Assembly: GCA_944393575.1 (NCBI GenBank)
Contig: CALYAP010000054.1
Span: 1 to 32,181, forward strand
Length of the DNA: 32,181 nucleotides
Origin: an uncultured Clostridia bacterium
Lineage (GTDB): Bacteria; Bacillota; Dehalobacteriia; UBA4068
Reading direction: 5' to 3'
The notes under the pieces were generated by a model. It had not been told where the DNA came from. It searched no databases and saw nothing but the letters and a program-made list of their open reading frames with translations. Numbering within the stretch: position 1 is the first letter of the stretch; every line of letters starts with the position of its first letter. Both the position numbers and the translations under genes were made by a program. Positions 1 to 9,033 of the stretch are shown here, piece by piece.

Positions 1-2626
1 CGATGTTGAAGAAGGCCGTTGGAGCGAAGGTTACATCAATGCAGCTAATGCTAACGGCATCATGATCGGCCGTGGCAATGGCGTATTTGACCCGAAAGCT
101 AATGTTACCATGCAGGAAGTCACCACCGTACTGCTGCGTGCAGTAGGTTATGACGACAGACTGCCTGGCGCTTGGCCTTCTGACTACAACACCAAAGCAG
201 TCAACGTTGGTATCACCGAATATGTTGACTACATTGGTCCTAAAGCCGCTACCCGTGGCGAAGTTGCTTCTCTCGTAAACGAAGCTCTTGACCTCTGGAC
301 TGTCCGCTATGTTGATGACACCACTGGTCTTGGCCAGATTTTGGGTGGCACTGTAGAAATCAATGGCATAAAGGTTCCTGTGATTGACAAAGACAACTAT
401 ATGTACGTCCAAGATGCCACCAATGAAAGAGGCAACTATGGCACCACTTTGTTGAACCAGACCTTCAATGCTGATGTCATCGCCAATGTTCTCTTTGACG
501 ATGCTATGGCTGGATTCTCTGAAGCCAAAGCTTGGGGCTTTGAAGATTTCGCTGATTGGGAACTCGAAGCTTACTACGGTGATTACAACGATAAGAGCCC
601 CGTTACCAATGAAGAGACCCGTGAATTTGCTGCTCTGTACGGCATTTCTAAAGGTCAGGATGTTACCGATCTCGGCCTGCAGATCGCTGATTTGACCATC
701 AACTCCAAAGGTGAGATTATCTATGTTGACCTGACCTCTGATATCGTCCGCACTGCTGATGCTACCGCTGCTCAGGCCAAAGATTGCGATGGCGTTATCT
801 TCAGCAGCACTGACGAGATCGCTGAAGGCGACTATGGTGAAATCTGGTATGATGCTGATGGCAATGCCTATGCAGCCAAAAATTTCTCCCAGTTTGAGAC
901 AGGCACTATCGCTAAATTTGGCATCGTAAACGATGTTGATAAATATGGGGTCTATTTCAAAGACGATGCTCCTACCAGTCCGCTTAAAGATCTGGATCTT
1001 GATGATGATATTGCTTTCTACCTAGTAGGCGAAGGCTTTATCGAAGCTAACGACCTTGAAGAGGGCGATGTTATTTATACTGCAACACTCGATAGTAAAG
1101 AAACATTAGCTCTCGCTTTCCGCCCAGCAACTGGCACTCTCGATAAACTTGCCAGCACTTATGTTGAAATCGACGATGTTGATTATGACAAAGTAGAAGA
1201 TTTCAGCTTCTTCAGCGCTGATAGCGGTGCTACCTTTGAAGCTTACACCCTGGCTTCTGCTGATGAAATTGCCTGGGGCGATAAAGTATCCTTTGTTCCA
1301 GCTTATGCTTTCAATACCTTCGCATACTTCAGCGATGATGTAGCTCATTACAACATTGGTGTTCTCGATAGCTATGAATTAGCTGATGGCAATTACCGTG
1401 TTGACGAAGACTTTAATGATTACAAACTGATCAAGGGCATGAATGTTATGCTTGCAGACCAGGATAAGCTCACTTATATCGAATTCGAAGATGAACTTCT
1501 TAACGACCTTGGAGAACTTATTGAAGAAGGTTCCTTAATTGAATTTGTTGTTGATGGCGATGGTGTATGCACTGGCTTCAAGACTGCAAATAATGGTGAT
1601 ATCCTAGGCCATGAATGGCAGAATGGCAGAGGCGGCGACACTTTTGCTGACATGTCTGACGCTGGCATTCATGGTGGTGCTACTGAAGCTGTTTGGTCCA
1701 AAAATTATGATGACAGACTCGATTTGACCATTGATGTTGCTGATCCTGGCGCTGATGTTAACCAGACTTTCCGCTTTGCTAAAGATGCAGTCATCTTTGT
1801 TGTTGAATCTGAATCTGCCAGCTGGGTTCCTCAGGATAAGCACTTCCTCTATGCTTTCGATAGCGCTAAGGCCTATACTGTAGATGCATTCCAGAAAGAA
1901 TACGGTGATTTCTCTGCCCGCGACATCTGCCTCTATGATGTAAACAACGGCACCATCTCCGTAATGTATGTCTGCGATATCGATAAAGAAGCTGCCGTAT
2001 CTTATGGCTTTGGCCTCTATCAGGGCGAGCATTATAAGAGCGTTTCCGGCAATAGCTACATCTTAGAAATCGGCGATCAGCTGGTCAAGATCGAAAAAGA
2101 TGCCTACAATAAACTCGTTGGCGCTGGCTTTGAAAATTCTATTGGCTTGATTGCTTACGAAATGAACGATGGTATAATCGTTGATGGTACTCTCGGCAAT
2201 ACCTTCGATATGTTCCTCTTTGAAGGCTGCTACAACATCGATGGTAAGCCAAACGCCGAATATGGTATCGATGCTTGGATCGCAGAACATGAAGGCTTTG
2301 CTGATGTCTATGATTATCAGTATGTCTGTGGTGACATTGCCAGCTTTGGCGCTAACGGTACCCTTACCTTAGATAATCTCAATGGTCAGGAAGCCGATGA
2401 TTCTAACTACTTCTACATCAATGATGCAGAAGATGGCGACTACATTGCCGGCTATGACTTCACCGGTGACACCGCTAAAGAGCTGAAGGTTTCTGACCTG
2501 AATGCATATGCCGAAGATGGTAACAAACATGCATTGGTTGTTACCGATAATAACCAGGGCAATGATGCCAGCGTTCTCTACATCCTTGTTTTCAACGCTG
2601 ATGACAATGCCCATGTTCAACACTAA
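1..2626 (+). CDS. S-layer homology (SLH) domain protein, 5' end cut by window
   Basis: The reading frame is open from base 2 to the TAA at 2624-2626, so the gene starts upstream of the window; the ATG at 62 is internal. The first ~95 visible residues hold two SLH-type repeats: one contains GRGNGVFDPKANVTMQEV, and the next contains AVNVGITEYVDYIGP followed by ATRGEVASLVNEAL. SLH repeats anchor exported proteins to secondary cell-wall polymers. The remaining ~770 residues are acidic, rich in Asp, Gly, Tyr and Phe, have almost no Cys, and show no catalytic motif I recognise. This is typical of an S-layer or large surface protein. The start of the protein, with its signal peptide and any further SLH repeat, is missing. 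The gene ends at a strong terminator and appears to be the last gene of its transcript. SLH call is firm; function beyond a surface structure is inference. Confidence 0.85.
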   Translation, partial: DVEEGRWSEGYINAANANGIMIGRGNGVFDPKANVTMQEVTTVLLRAVGYDDRLPGAWPSDYNTKAVNVGITEYVDYIGPKAATRGEVASLVNEALDLWTVRYVDDTTGLGQILGGTVEINGIKVPVIDKDNYMYVQDATNERGNYGTTLLNQTFNADVIANVLFDDAMAGFSEAKAWGFEDFADWELEAYYGDYNDKSPVTNEETREFAALYGISKGQDVTDLGLQIADLTINSKGEIIYVDLTSDIVRTADATAAQAKDCDGVIFSSTDEIAEGDYGEIWYDADGNAYAAKNFSQFETGTIAKFGIVNDVDKYGVYFKDDAPTSPLKDLDLDDDIAFYLVGEGFIEANDLEEGDVIYTATLDSKETLALAFRPATGTLDKLASTYVEIDDVDYDKVEDFSFFSADSGATFEAYTLASADEIAWGDKVSFVPAYAFNTFAYFSDDVAHYNIGVLDSYELADGNYRVDEDFNDYKLIKGMNVMLADQDKLTYIEFEDELLNDLGELIEEGSLIEFVVDGDGVCTGFKTANNGDILGHEWQNGRGGDTFADMSDAGIHGGATEAVWSKNYDDRLDLTIDVADPGADVNQTFRFAKDAVIFVVESESASWVPQDKHFLYAFDSAKAYTVDAFQKEYGDFSARDICLYDVNNGTISVMYVCDIDKEAAVSYGFGLYQGEHYKSVSGNSYILEIGDQLVKIEKDAYNKLVGAGFENSIGLIAYEMNDGIIVDGTLGNTFDMFLFEGCYNIDGKPNAEYGIDAWIAEHEGFADVYDYQYVCGDIASFGANGTLTLDNLNGQEADDSNYFYINDAEDGDYIAGYDFTGDTAKELKVSDLNAYAEDGNKHALVVTDNNQGNDASVLYILVFNADDNAHVQH

Positions 2627-2676
2627 TCTTGCGGTTAATCATTAACTAACTTCAAACTTCGCTGATTACTTGATAG

Positions 2677-2711
2677 CAAGCGGGCAGCTTCGGCTGCCTG
2701 CTTGTTTTTTT
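2677..2711 (+). terminator. Rho-independent terminator of the SLH gene
   Basis: Two 12-base arms (2677-2688 and 2693-2704, one G-T pair) close on a TTCG tetraloop and are followed by seven T residues. It lies 50 bases after the SLH stop codon. Confidence 0.93.
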
Positions 2712-2790
2712 ATTCTATTACCATACCTAGCAGCTACCCTATTACCTCCCCTTTTCTGTCGAGAAAACTCCTCTCCCCCTTCCCGCACCC

Positions 2791-2819
2791 TTGCAAATCC
2801 CTTCTCCATTCAGTATAAT
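2791..2819 (+). promoter_or_regulatory. Sigma-A type promoter for the M4 protease
   Basis: TTGCAA at 2791-2796 and TATAAT at 2814-2819 are separated by 17 bases. Transcription would start near 2826, about 108 bases before the protease start. The remainder of the 2627-2933 gap, apart from the terminator, shows nothing else recognisable. Confidence 0.7.
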
Positions 2820-2933
2820 TTTAGTAGTGTTTTGCTGCGGCAGCATTCAGCCTCGCCTTAGCCATGACTGCTATGACAGATGCCGCTGCCCAAGCCCTGT
2901 CCGATATCGTATGTACCAAAAGGGAGAATGACT

Positions 2934-5900
2934 ATGAAATGTTCTAAATGCCAAGCCCCCCTGCCCCCCAAGGCTCAAGTTTGCCCCCGGTGCGGAGCCA
3001 AGAGAGCGGGCAAAAAGCCACTGATTATCGCAGCAGTCTGCCTGCTGGTGGTATTGCTCGTCATCCTCGCCTGGCAGTTGGGCTGGTTCTCCGGTGCAGA
3101 CGATAGAGAGCAGGATCTCACCTTGCTTTCCGGCGCCTTCACCGAGCGGACTATCACCGACCGCCAGTCAGCTCTGGAGGCCATCGGCGATGTAGCCGAT
3201 CTCGTCGGCATCACCAATGCCACGGCAGAGTTTGGCAGCTGCCAGGAAGATACCGCCTTTGACAATACTTATTACCGCTTCAATCAGCAATACGAAGGCA
3301 TCCCCGTCTATGGCCGGAGCATGGTCGTCTGTACTGATGCAGCTGGCAATGGCCTCTCCCTCTCTGGCAATTATCTGCCCATTACCGGTCTGGATACTGC
3401 TCCGGATATCACTGCCCAGGAAGCTATTGCCATCGCCGATAGCGCCTATCAGATGTCCGCCGAGATTACCAGCGAGGGATTATCCATCTATTCGCTGGAA
3501 GGGCACCAGGCAGAGCTGGCCTGGAGGCTCTCTGTCAATACCGGCACCAATGCCGAATACTGCTTTGTCTCTGCCGAGGATGGCGATATTCTGGCCGCCT
3601 ATGACCGCACTTATGCTGCAACAGCTCTTGGCCAGGGTGTTGATCTCGATGGAGTCTACCAAACCTTCAACACCACCATAGATGGCGATGAATATTTGTT
3701 GCAGGACGAGCGGAGAAATATTTTTGTCTATAATGCCAATGGCGGCACCATTGTCTATGAATATATCATCGCAGATAGTCAAAATAACCGCTATCATTAT
3801 AATGAAAACAAACAAGTCTGGGTCGATCAACAAGATAACCCTGTTTCCTTCCAAGGAGAAAATAATTATGGCGATTGGTCAGTGATCGATTCCTCCGGTA
3901 ATATCATCGGCGAGCATGCCTATCCTGCCTTCTATCTGACTACTAAAAATATCTTCACCGATGTCTATGCTGTGACCAATTCTTCCCAGGAGTGGCGCGA
4001 TAAAAAGGCCGTTACGGCGATGAGCCGCGTGGCTAATAGCTATGATTTTTATCAGCAGGTATTAGGACGCACCGGCTTCAATGGCATCAATAGTGAAACT
4101 CTCGTCGTTTATAATGACTATTTGAATGGCGATACCACCAATGCTTTTTCCACTTCCATGCGTCTGAGTATCGCCACCCTGCTCCGTTTTGGCACAGATA
4201 ATCCAATGAGCATCGATACTGTAGCGCATGAATACACCCACTCGGTGGAAACCTCAATCAGCGGCATGCTCTACACGGGAGAATCAGGGGCTTTGATGGA
4301 AGCCTATTCGGATATTTTTGGCGAGATCATCGAGGATTACTATGATGATGATAATTATCAGCAGCTGACCATCAACGAGCGGTTGAATGGCACTTGCGAC
4401 TGGCTCCATAGCACCAACCGCGACTTGGCCAACCCTAATAATAAAAAAGACCCCGCTACTTACGAGGGCCGTTTCTGGGCCGATACTGCCGCTGATGCCA
4501 ATGATAATGGCGGCGTTCATACTAATAATACGGTTATCTCCCATGCAGCCTATTTGATGGCGCGCGGCATTGATGGCGGCAGTTATTATGAGCCTTTGAG
4601 CACCCACCAGTTGGCCCAGCTCTTCTACCGCACTTTATTCATTCTTCCTTCAGACTGTGATTTCAGCGAATTCCGCTCTCTGCTACAGCATACGGCTTAT
4701 CTGATGTGTCAGGAGGGTGAGCTAAGCAATAGCCAACGTCTCTGCGTAGAAAATGCCATGTTCCAGGTAGGGATCCCCGCAGATGATCTTCCCCGTTATG
4801 CAGTTGCCAGACAAGTAGCGCTCACCGTATTCGGAGTCGATGCTGAACCATATCAAGATTACACCATCTCCATTCTCAATACCACCACCTCCAACAGCCA
4901 AGAGCTTACTGCCGCAGAGGTTGCTTCTTCGGGGCTATCCTTCCCTGCTGCTGGTGAATACGAGATTACTATTACTGATACGAAAAACCCACATAATGTA
5001 TCTTCTTTTATGATAGTGGTAAGAGATAACGGCGGCGCAGCCCAATTATCCCTGTATACCAATTGTGGCATGGCCAGTGCCAATGATATTATGCTCATGA
5101 GTAAACTCCGCGAGCAAATTCTGGGCATGTGGTACAATGAAGCAGCCCTATCCACTGACCAATCTATCAACTATGCTTCCGGTTATACTACAGAATTCCG
5201 CGATGACGGAACTGTGCTGCAAACAGGCTACCGCAATCAGGATAGCGGTACTTACCGGATTACCGGCGTTGATACCCTTCAGGCTACCTTTAACGCTAAT
5301 AGCTTCTATTCAGCAGAAACAAACGATTATGTTCTCAGCGAAGACTACCAATATACTGTGGTCTATACCTATGATGCCGAGGCTGATACCCTCTATGCCG
5401 ATTATTCCGCTGAATTCGAGGCAGCCGGTATGAGCAATGCCAGTGACGGCACACTGTACCGCATGGATACTGCTTCTGAACCAGAACAACAGGATACTGA
5501 TATCGGAGCACTGATCGGTGACCACAGCGGCTTTGCTGTTGATTATTTCTATGCGGAAATCCTGCCTCAATACCAAGATCAATCGTCAACAACGACTTTG
5601 ACCTATTATACACAGACTTATCAACCGAACTCTATCTCCTGGCTCACTGAATACAATTTATATAATGTAGAAGATATGCAAGGGTTATTGATCGCCTATA
5701 ATATTGCTGATTATGACGGCAATGGCGTAGAAGACCTGCTGACCATCACTTTAGAGCCAAGTACCGCCACCAATAGGGACTATAGCGGCATCACTGGTGA
5801 GGATAATGTCCGTCCGCTCATACTATATAAACATCTCTACCTGTTCGATTCCCAGGGCGAGGTTACTGCCAAAGGCAGCGGCAATGGTAATGGCGGCAGT

Positions 5901-6458
5901 GTCAGCGGCACACCCAAAAACCGCATCTTTGCCTTTTATGATGATAAAATCGTTGAGCTCAGCATCTATGATTATAGCGACCATGCTTATAGCAATATCC
6001 AGTATCCGGTAACTGATGATATTTCCTGGCATACCAATTCCTTGCAGGTATTGGAATATAATCCCAGTGCAGAGACCTTTGACTCCTGTTTGGATCTGAC
6101 CCGCTATACTCATGCTGATTCAGTAAGATACAACATAGATATCAACGAAGATATCTATAACAGCAATGGCGGGACATCTTCTACCGAGAGCGATGCCATC
6201 GCTGTTTTCCAGCAAATGTTGGCAGAATACGCGATCAATGATGTTGTTATCCCCTCCGCCTCCTGGGAAAACCGCTGGCAAACCTGCTTTAACATCAGCG
6301 AAACTGCCAACCACCCGGTATTCTCACTAATGATGGAGCCGACTAATAGCGTAGCCTGCTCTACTACCGGCCCGATCATTGAAAAATACACCTCTACCCT
6401 GGGTAGCTTATTGGGTGGCACCACTGGAACGATGACCTTTACCGTCACTAGCCGCTAA
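2934..6458 (+). CDS. Membrane-anchored M4 (thermolysin-family) metallopeptidase with N-terminal zinc ribbon
   Basis: A 1174-residue protein. The ATG at 2934 is chosen because AGGGAG ends 7 bases before it; in-frame ATGs at 2928 and 2880 lack a spaced ribosome site. Order of parts: zinc ribbon with two CxxC pairs (residues 2-22), one transmembrane segment (about 29-48), an FTP/PepSY-like propeptide region (about 60-230), then the M4 catalytic domain. The zinc site is HEYTH at 432-436 plus Glu456 in GESGALMEAYSDIFG, the same 24-residue spacing as in thermolysin; GGVH at 526-529 supplies the second catalytic His. After about residue 620 come an Ig-like stretch, a lipocalin-like beta region, and a region with a DYDGNGVEDL calcium-loop-like motif. 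Predicted topology is N-terminus inside and protease outside. Substrate unknown. It stands alone between terminators, next to a surface-layer gene. M4 assignment firm; C-terminal domains tentative. Confidence 0.9.
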   Translation: MKCSKCQAPLPPKAQVCPRCGAKRAGKKPLIIAAVCLLVVLLVILAWQLGWFSGADDREQDLTLLSGAFTERTITDRQSALEAIGDVADLVGITNATAEFGSCQEDTAFDNTYYRFNQQYEGIPVYGRSMVVCTDAAGNGLSLSGNYLPITGLDTAPDITAQEAIAIADSAYQMSAEITSEGLSIYSLEGHQAELAWRLSVNTGTNAEYCFVSAEDGDILAAYDRTYAATALGQGVDLDGVYQTFNTTIDGDEYLLQDERRNIFVYNANGGTIVYEYIIADSQNNRYHYNENKQVWVDQQDNPVSFQGENNYGDWSVIDSSGNIIGEHAYPAFYLTTKNIFTDVYAVTNSSQEWRDKKAVTAMSRVANSYDFYQQVLGRTGFNGINSETLVVYNDYLNGDTTNAFSTSMRLSIATLLRFGTDNPMSIDTVAHEYTHSVETSISGMLYTGESGALMEAYSDIFGEIIEDYYDDDNYQQLTINERLNGTCDWLHSTNRDLANPNNKKDPATYEGRFWADTAADANDNGGVHTNNTVISHAAYLMARGIDGGSYYEPLSTHQLAQLFYRTLFILPSDCDFSEFRSLLQHTAYLMCQEGELSNSQRLCVENAMFQVGIPADDLPRYAVARQVALTVFGVDAEPYQDYTISILNTTTSNSQELTAAEVASSGLSFPAAGEYEITITDTKNPHNVSSFMIVVRDNGGAAQLSLYTNCGMASANDIMLMSKLREQILGMWYNEAALSTDQSINYASGYTTEFRDDGTVLQTGYRNQDSGTYRITGVDTLQATFNANSFYSAETNDYVLSEDYQYTVVYTYDAEADTLYADYSAEFEAAGMSNASDGTLYRMDTASEPEQQDTDIGALIGDHSGFAVDYFYAEILPQYQDQSSTTTLTYYTQTYQPNSISWLTEYNLYNVEDMQGLLIAYNIADYDGNGVEDLLTITLEPSTATNRDYSGITGEDNVRPLILYKHLYLFDSQGEVTAKGSGNGNGGSVSGTPKNRIFAFYDDKIVELSIYDYSDHAYSNIQYPVTDDISWHTNSLQVLEYNPSAETFDSCLDLTRYTHADSVRYNIDINEDIYNSNGGTSSTESDAIAVFQQMLAEYAINDVVIPSASWENRWQTCFNISETANHPVFSLMMEPTNSVACSTTGPIIEKYTSTLGSLLGGTTGTMTFTVTSR

Positions 6459-6570
6459 AACGTTAATAGCAGCCCAGACATAGTACGGCAATGATTTTTA
6501 TCCTTTTGATAAAATCAACTTTTGCTAACCGTTTATTTCATTATCGATAATATTTTGCCAATCACCCGTT

Positions 6571-6617
6571 AAAATAAAATAGCCTCTCCTATACTGAGAG
6601 GCTGTTTTTATTTTATC
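6571..6617. terminator. Bidirectional terminator between converging genes
   Basis: An 8-bp perfect stem (AGCCTCTC 6581-6588, GAGAGGCT 6596-6603) is flanked by an A-rich tract on the left and a T-rich tract on the right. It can end both the + strand protease transcript and the - strand molybdenum operon. Confidence 0.8.
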
Positions 6618-6642
6618 ATTCTTCATATAGTTATCAATTTAC

Positions 6643-6663
6643 CCGGATACTAAATTTATCCGG
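6643..6663. repeat. Inverted repeat CCGGATA-7-TATCCGG
   Basis: Two perfect 7-base arms around a 7-base AT-rich centre, 54 bases beyond the stop of the last operon gene. There is no T-tract. It could be an mRNA 3' end structure or a protein site; no function can be assigned. Confidence 0.5.
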
Positions 6664-6716
6664 ATACCCAATATTCAAATATTTAATCATTCTTGAGCTG
6701 ATCGATGATAATCTGT

Positions 6717-7670
6717 TTAATAATCGCTAAAATGCTTTTCTAGCTGTTTAACGCTGTAGCGTTCCACACTGCGGCGAAATTTGCGGTAAGCATCAAGAAA
6801 TTTAGCGCCCCGGTTCGTCAAATGCGAGCCACCTCCACCTTCGCCACCGCGGCTGCTCTGTAAAAGAATAAAACCTAACTGCTCCTCAGCCCGTCTAATG
6901 CTCTGCCAACCATGGCTATAAGAAACGCCAGCCTGTTTGCAGGCACGTGCCAAAGATCCATACTTTTCCGTCAGCTCCAAAATTTTAGCCAGCTGCTCAT
7001 CAAAGAAGCTTTCAGTACGACATAAGGAGACCTTAGCCCGACAGGACAGCGGCGGCAGCTGGGCAGTACTCTCAGAATATTGCTCAAGACGGCGATAATC
7101 CTCTGGATTGTCTGCATCCATTACCAACCCCTGGTCGGGCAGAGCGATAATCACCTTCCGCGCTCCAGAGCTATCAATAGCGCCCTTCAGTCCGCCTTCC
7201 CCTTGATAGGCTATGAGCTCACCGATCAGCTCATTGGTAAAAAGCACCGGGTGCCCCTGCCGTCCATTATAGGCGGGGATAAGAATCTCACACGGGTACT
7301 GGTCCATATATTCATTCATCGCGGTGACGCTATAATGTGAAAATAGCGGCACATCTCCGGGGAGAAAAAAGACCCGATCTGCCCTTCCTTGGATAGCCCG
7401 CAGACCCAAACAAGCAGAGTAAAACATATCGGTGTGAGAATAGTCTTCATTCATCACCGTTTCCACACCCATATCGAGGATATGCTCAGTCAGCTCGCGT
7501 CCATTTCTGCCGGTAACAACGATGATCGGCGCTATCGATGCTTTCTGCAGCGTGCCAATCAGGGTTCGGATAACAGTAGCCCCGGCCAGCGGCAGCATCG
7601 GTTTGAACGAATGCATACGTGAACTCATGCCGGCAGCGACGATCACAGCTCCGGTGATCTTAGTGCTCAT
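6717..7670 (-). CDS. MobA/MocA-like NTP transferase fused to a ModE-type winged helix (DVU_1551-like)
   Basis: A 317-residue protein. The ATG at 7670 is chosen because GGGGGAG lies about 7 bases before it; the gene overlaps the preceding stop by 11 bases. Residues ~1-190 form a nucleotidyltransferase of the MobA/MocA/GlmU fold: GAVIVAAGMSSRM, then KPMLPLAG, and the metal-binding FLPGDVPLF. Such enzymes add CMP or GMP to molybdopterin. Residues ~235-317 resemble the N-terminal winged helix of ModE (ACKQAGVSYSHGWQSIRRAE, then a Gly-rich loop and LTNRGAKFLDAYRKF), which binds DNA in molybdate regulation. Likely role: making the cytosine dinucleotide form of the cofactor for the aldehyde oxidoreductase upstream, with a DNA-binding or regulatory add-on. 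It is the last gene of the operon. Nucleotide specificity cannot be read from the sequence. Confidence 0.85.
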   Translation of the reverse strand: MSTKITGAVIVAAGMSSRMHSFKPMLPLAGATVIRTLIGTLQKASIAPIIVVTGRNGRELTEHILDMGVETVMNEDYSHTDMFYSACLGLRAIQGRADRVFFLPGDVPLFSHYSVTAMNEYMDQYPCEILIPAYNGRQGHPVLFTNELIGELIAYQGEGGLKGAIDSSGARKVIIALPDQGLVMDADNPEDYRRLEQYSESTAQLPPLSCRAKVSLCRTESFFDEQLAKILELTEKYGSLARACKQAGVSYSHGWQSIRRAEEQLGFILLQSSRGGEGGGGSHLTNRGAKFLDAYRKFRRSVERYSVKQLEKHFSDY

Positions 7671-8046
7671 GACACTCTCCCCCAGAAGTACTGCCAGGAC
7701 AGCCGCTACCACCGATATCATCGGTAATCATCGGCAGTTGATCGTTGATAAAAAGCTTGACTGCCTCTGTCGCCGTCTTACCGGCACCATTATAGCGGCT
7801 GATACCTTCCCCAGCCAAAAGCTCGAAGGGTTCCTTACGGATCTCACCACAGACAATAGCTTCACAGTTTTCTTCTATCGTCCGTTGAGCAAAGGCCAAG
7901 TCGCGGTTCAGCGGCTCAGCTTCATAAATATGAGTGACCTCAAATCCCTCCACATCAACAATAAATAAATATTTAGCAGTAGAAAATTTGCTGGGGATAA
8001 AAGAATCCGCCTGATTCCCCGTAGTAGCAACAGATATCTTCATCAT
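7660..8046 (-). CDS. NifX/NifB-C-terminal-like (dinitrogenase FeMo-cofactor domain) protein with Cys/His tail
   Basis: A 128-residue protein starting at ATG 8046 (AGGAGG at 8055-8060, 8 bases upstream; the site overlaps the preceding stop). An upstream in-frame TTG at 8049 is less well spaced. The fold is the RNase H-like 'Nitro_FeMo-Co' domain: it begins MKISVATTGNQADSFIP, continues with a FIVDVEG strand, and has the NCEAIVCGEIRKEPFELLAGEGI segment. Proteins of this family carry or insert metal-sulfur cofactor precursors. The tail GSGCPGSTSGGECHEH adds two Cys and two His and probably binds metal. No nitrogenase genes are nearby, so a carrier role in molybdenum-enzyme maturation is the likelier reading. 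Family call good; role inferred. Confidence 0.85.
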   Translation of the reverse strand: MMKISVATTGNQADSFIPSKFSTAKYLFIVDVEGFEVTHIYEAEPLNRDLAFAQRTIEENCEAIVCGEIRKEPFELLAGEGISRYNGAGKTATEAVKLFINDQLPMITDDIGGSGCPGSTSGGECHEH

Positions 8047-8058
8047 CAACTAATCCTC

Positions 8059-9033
8059 CTATATTTTATGTCCCTCTACGGCATCCAAGCGCTTCAGCGG
8101 ACTGCCGCAGCGGCACGGCGCAACTATCAAACGGGAGATATCTCCGGTACGATACCGCAATAGAGGCATAGCCTCTCTGGTCAAAGTGGAGATAACTATC
8201 TCCCCCCATTGGCCGTCCGGCAAACGCTGGCCGCTTTGAGGGTCAATTATTTCCAAGAATAAATCAGCATGGCGGATATGGTGTCCATCATGCTCTGGGC
8301 ATTCCACCGCTCCCCCGAGACCTGTTTCACGCATTCCCCAATGAGAAAAGACTTCTGTTTGCCATAGTTGCTCGATCCTCTGTCTCAGCTCATCAGGGAC
8401 ATTATCAGCAGATAGCAGCACGGTTCGCGGCCGCAGCTGCGGATAAAACTCAGCTAAGGCTAATACCTGCTGCGGCACCCCCACCAAACAGTGCGGCTGA
8501 TGCTCAGCAGCATAGACAGCGGCATCTTTAATATCGCGAAGGTACCCATAAACCAACGGCTCAATATGATCCCGCCGCAACCCGCGAGCCAACAGATCGC
8601 CCAGCCCGTCGGGAGTCTGCCCATCCATGCAGATCATCACCCGTTCTCCGGGAGCAGTCATAAAAAGCATGCCATTGGCAAAGAAGTCAATCGTCAGCTC
8701 CAAATCTGCCTCTGAAAAATAGATCCGCTTGGGTGCAGCGGTGCTGCCGGAGGTCATCATCGTGACAATACGTTTGATCCGGCTTTGCGATAAGCAGACA
8801 ACACTGGTTCCGGCTGCCACGATATCCTCCGAAGAAATCAGCGGCAACGATAAGGGGTCGTCCAGATCATATCCAGCATAGAGCTGGCGGTAAAAGCGGC
8901 TATGTTCTACCACATAAGAGGCCTGGCGGCGTAGCGCTTCCAACTGATAAGCATCTACCGCCTGCTGGGTTATGGGGCCGTCGATTTGGCAATGCCGGCC
9001 GATCCATTGGTCAAAAAGCGCTGTCGCTGTCAT
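8059..9033 (-). CDS. PaaK-like adenylate-forming enzyme without C-terminal lid domain (DVU_1553-like)
   Basis: A 324-residue protein. The ATG at 9033 shares a base with the methyltransferase stop (TAATG) and has GGAGG 7 bases upstream; the longer frame to 9090 is not needed. Adenylation motifs: MMTSGSTAAPKRIYFS (phosphate loop), SHWGMRETGLGG (A5), and LLRYRTGDISRL (A7). A CRCGSP motif follows, as in phenylacetate-CoA ligases, and the protein then stops at EGHKI, just where the ~100-residue lid domain with its catalytic lysine would begin. Full-length PaaK enzymes are near 430 residues. It may therefore bind or adenylate a carboxylate without completing CoA transfer, or use a partner. The stop TAG is followed at once by the next gene's ribosome site, so there is no sign of a recent frameshift. 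Substrate unknown. Confidence 0.82.
   Translation of the reverse strand: MTATALFDQWIGRHCQIDGPITQQAVDAYQLEALRRQASYVVEHSRFYRQLYAGYDLDDPLSLPLISSEDIVAAGTSVVCLSQSRIKRIVTMMTSGSTAAPKRIYFSEADLELTIDFFANGMLFMTAPGERVMICMDGQTPDGLGDLLARGLRRDHIEPLVYGYLRDIKDAAVYAAEHQPHCLVGVPQQVLALAEFYPQLRPRTVLLSADNVPDELRQRIEQLWQTEVFSHWGMRETGLGGAVECPEHDGHHIRHADLFLEIIDPQSGQRLPDGQWGEIVISTLTREAMPLLRYRTGDISRLIVAPCRCGSPLKRLDAVEGHKI

Noticed and set aside
2670-2861. 63-codon frame in the gap before the M4 protease
   Set aside because: Starts inside the terminator hairpin and runs through a promoter; Pro/Leu/Ser-rich with no ribosome site.
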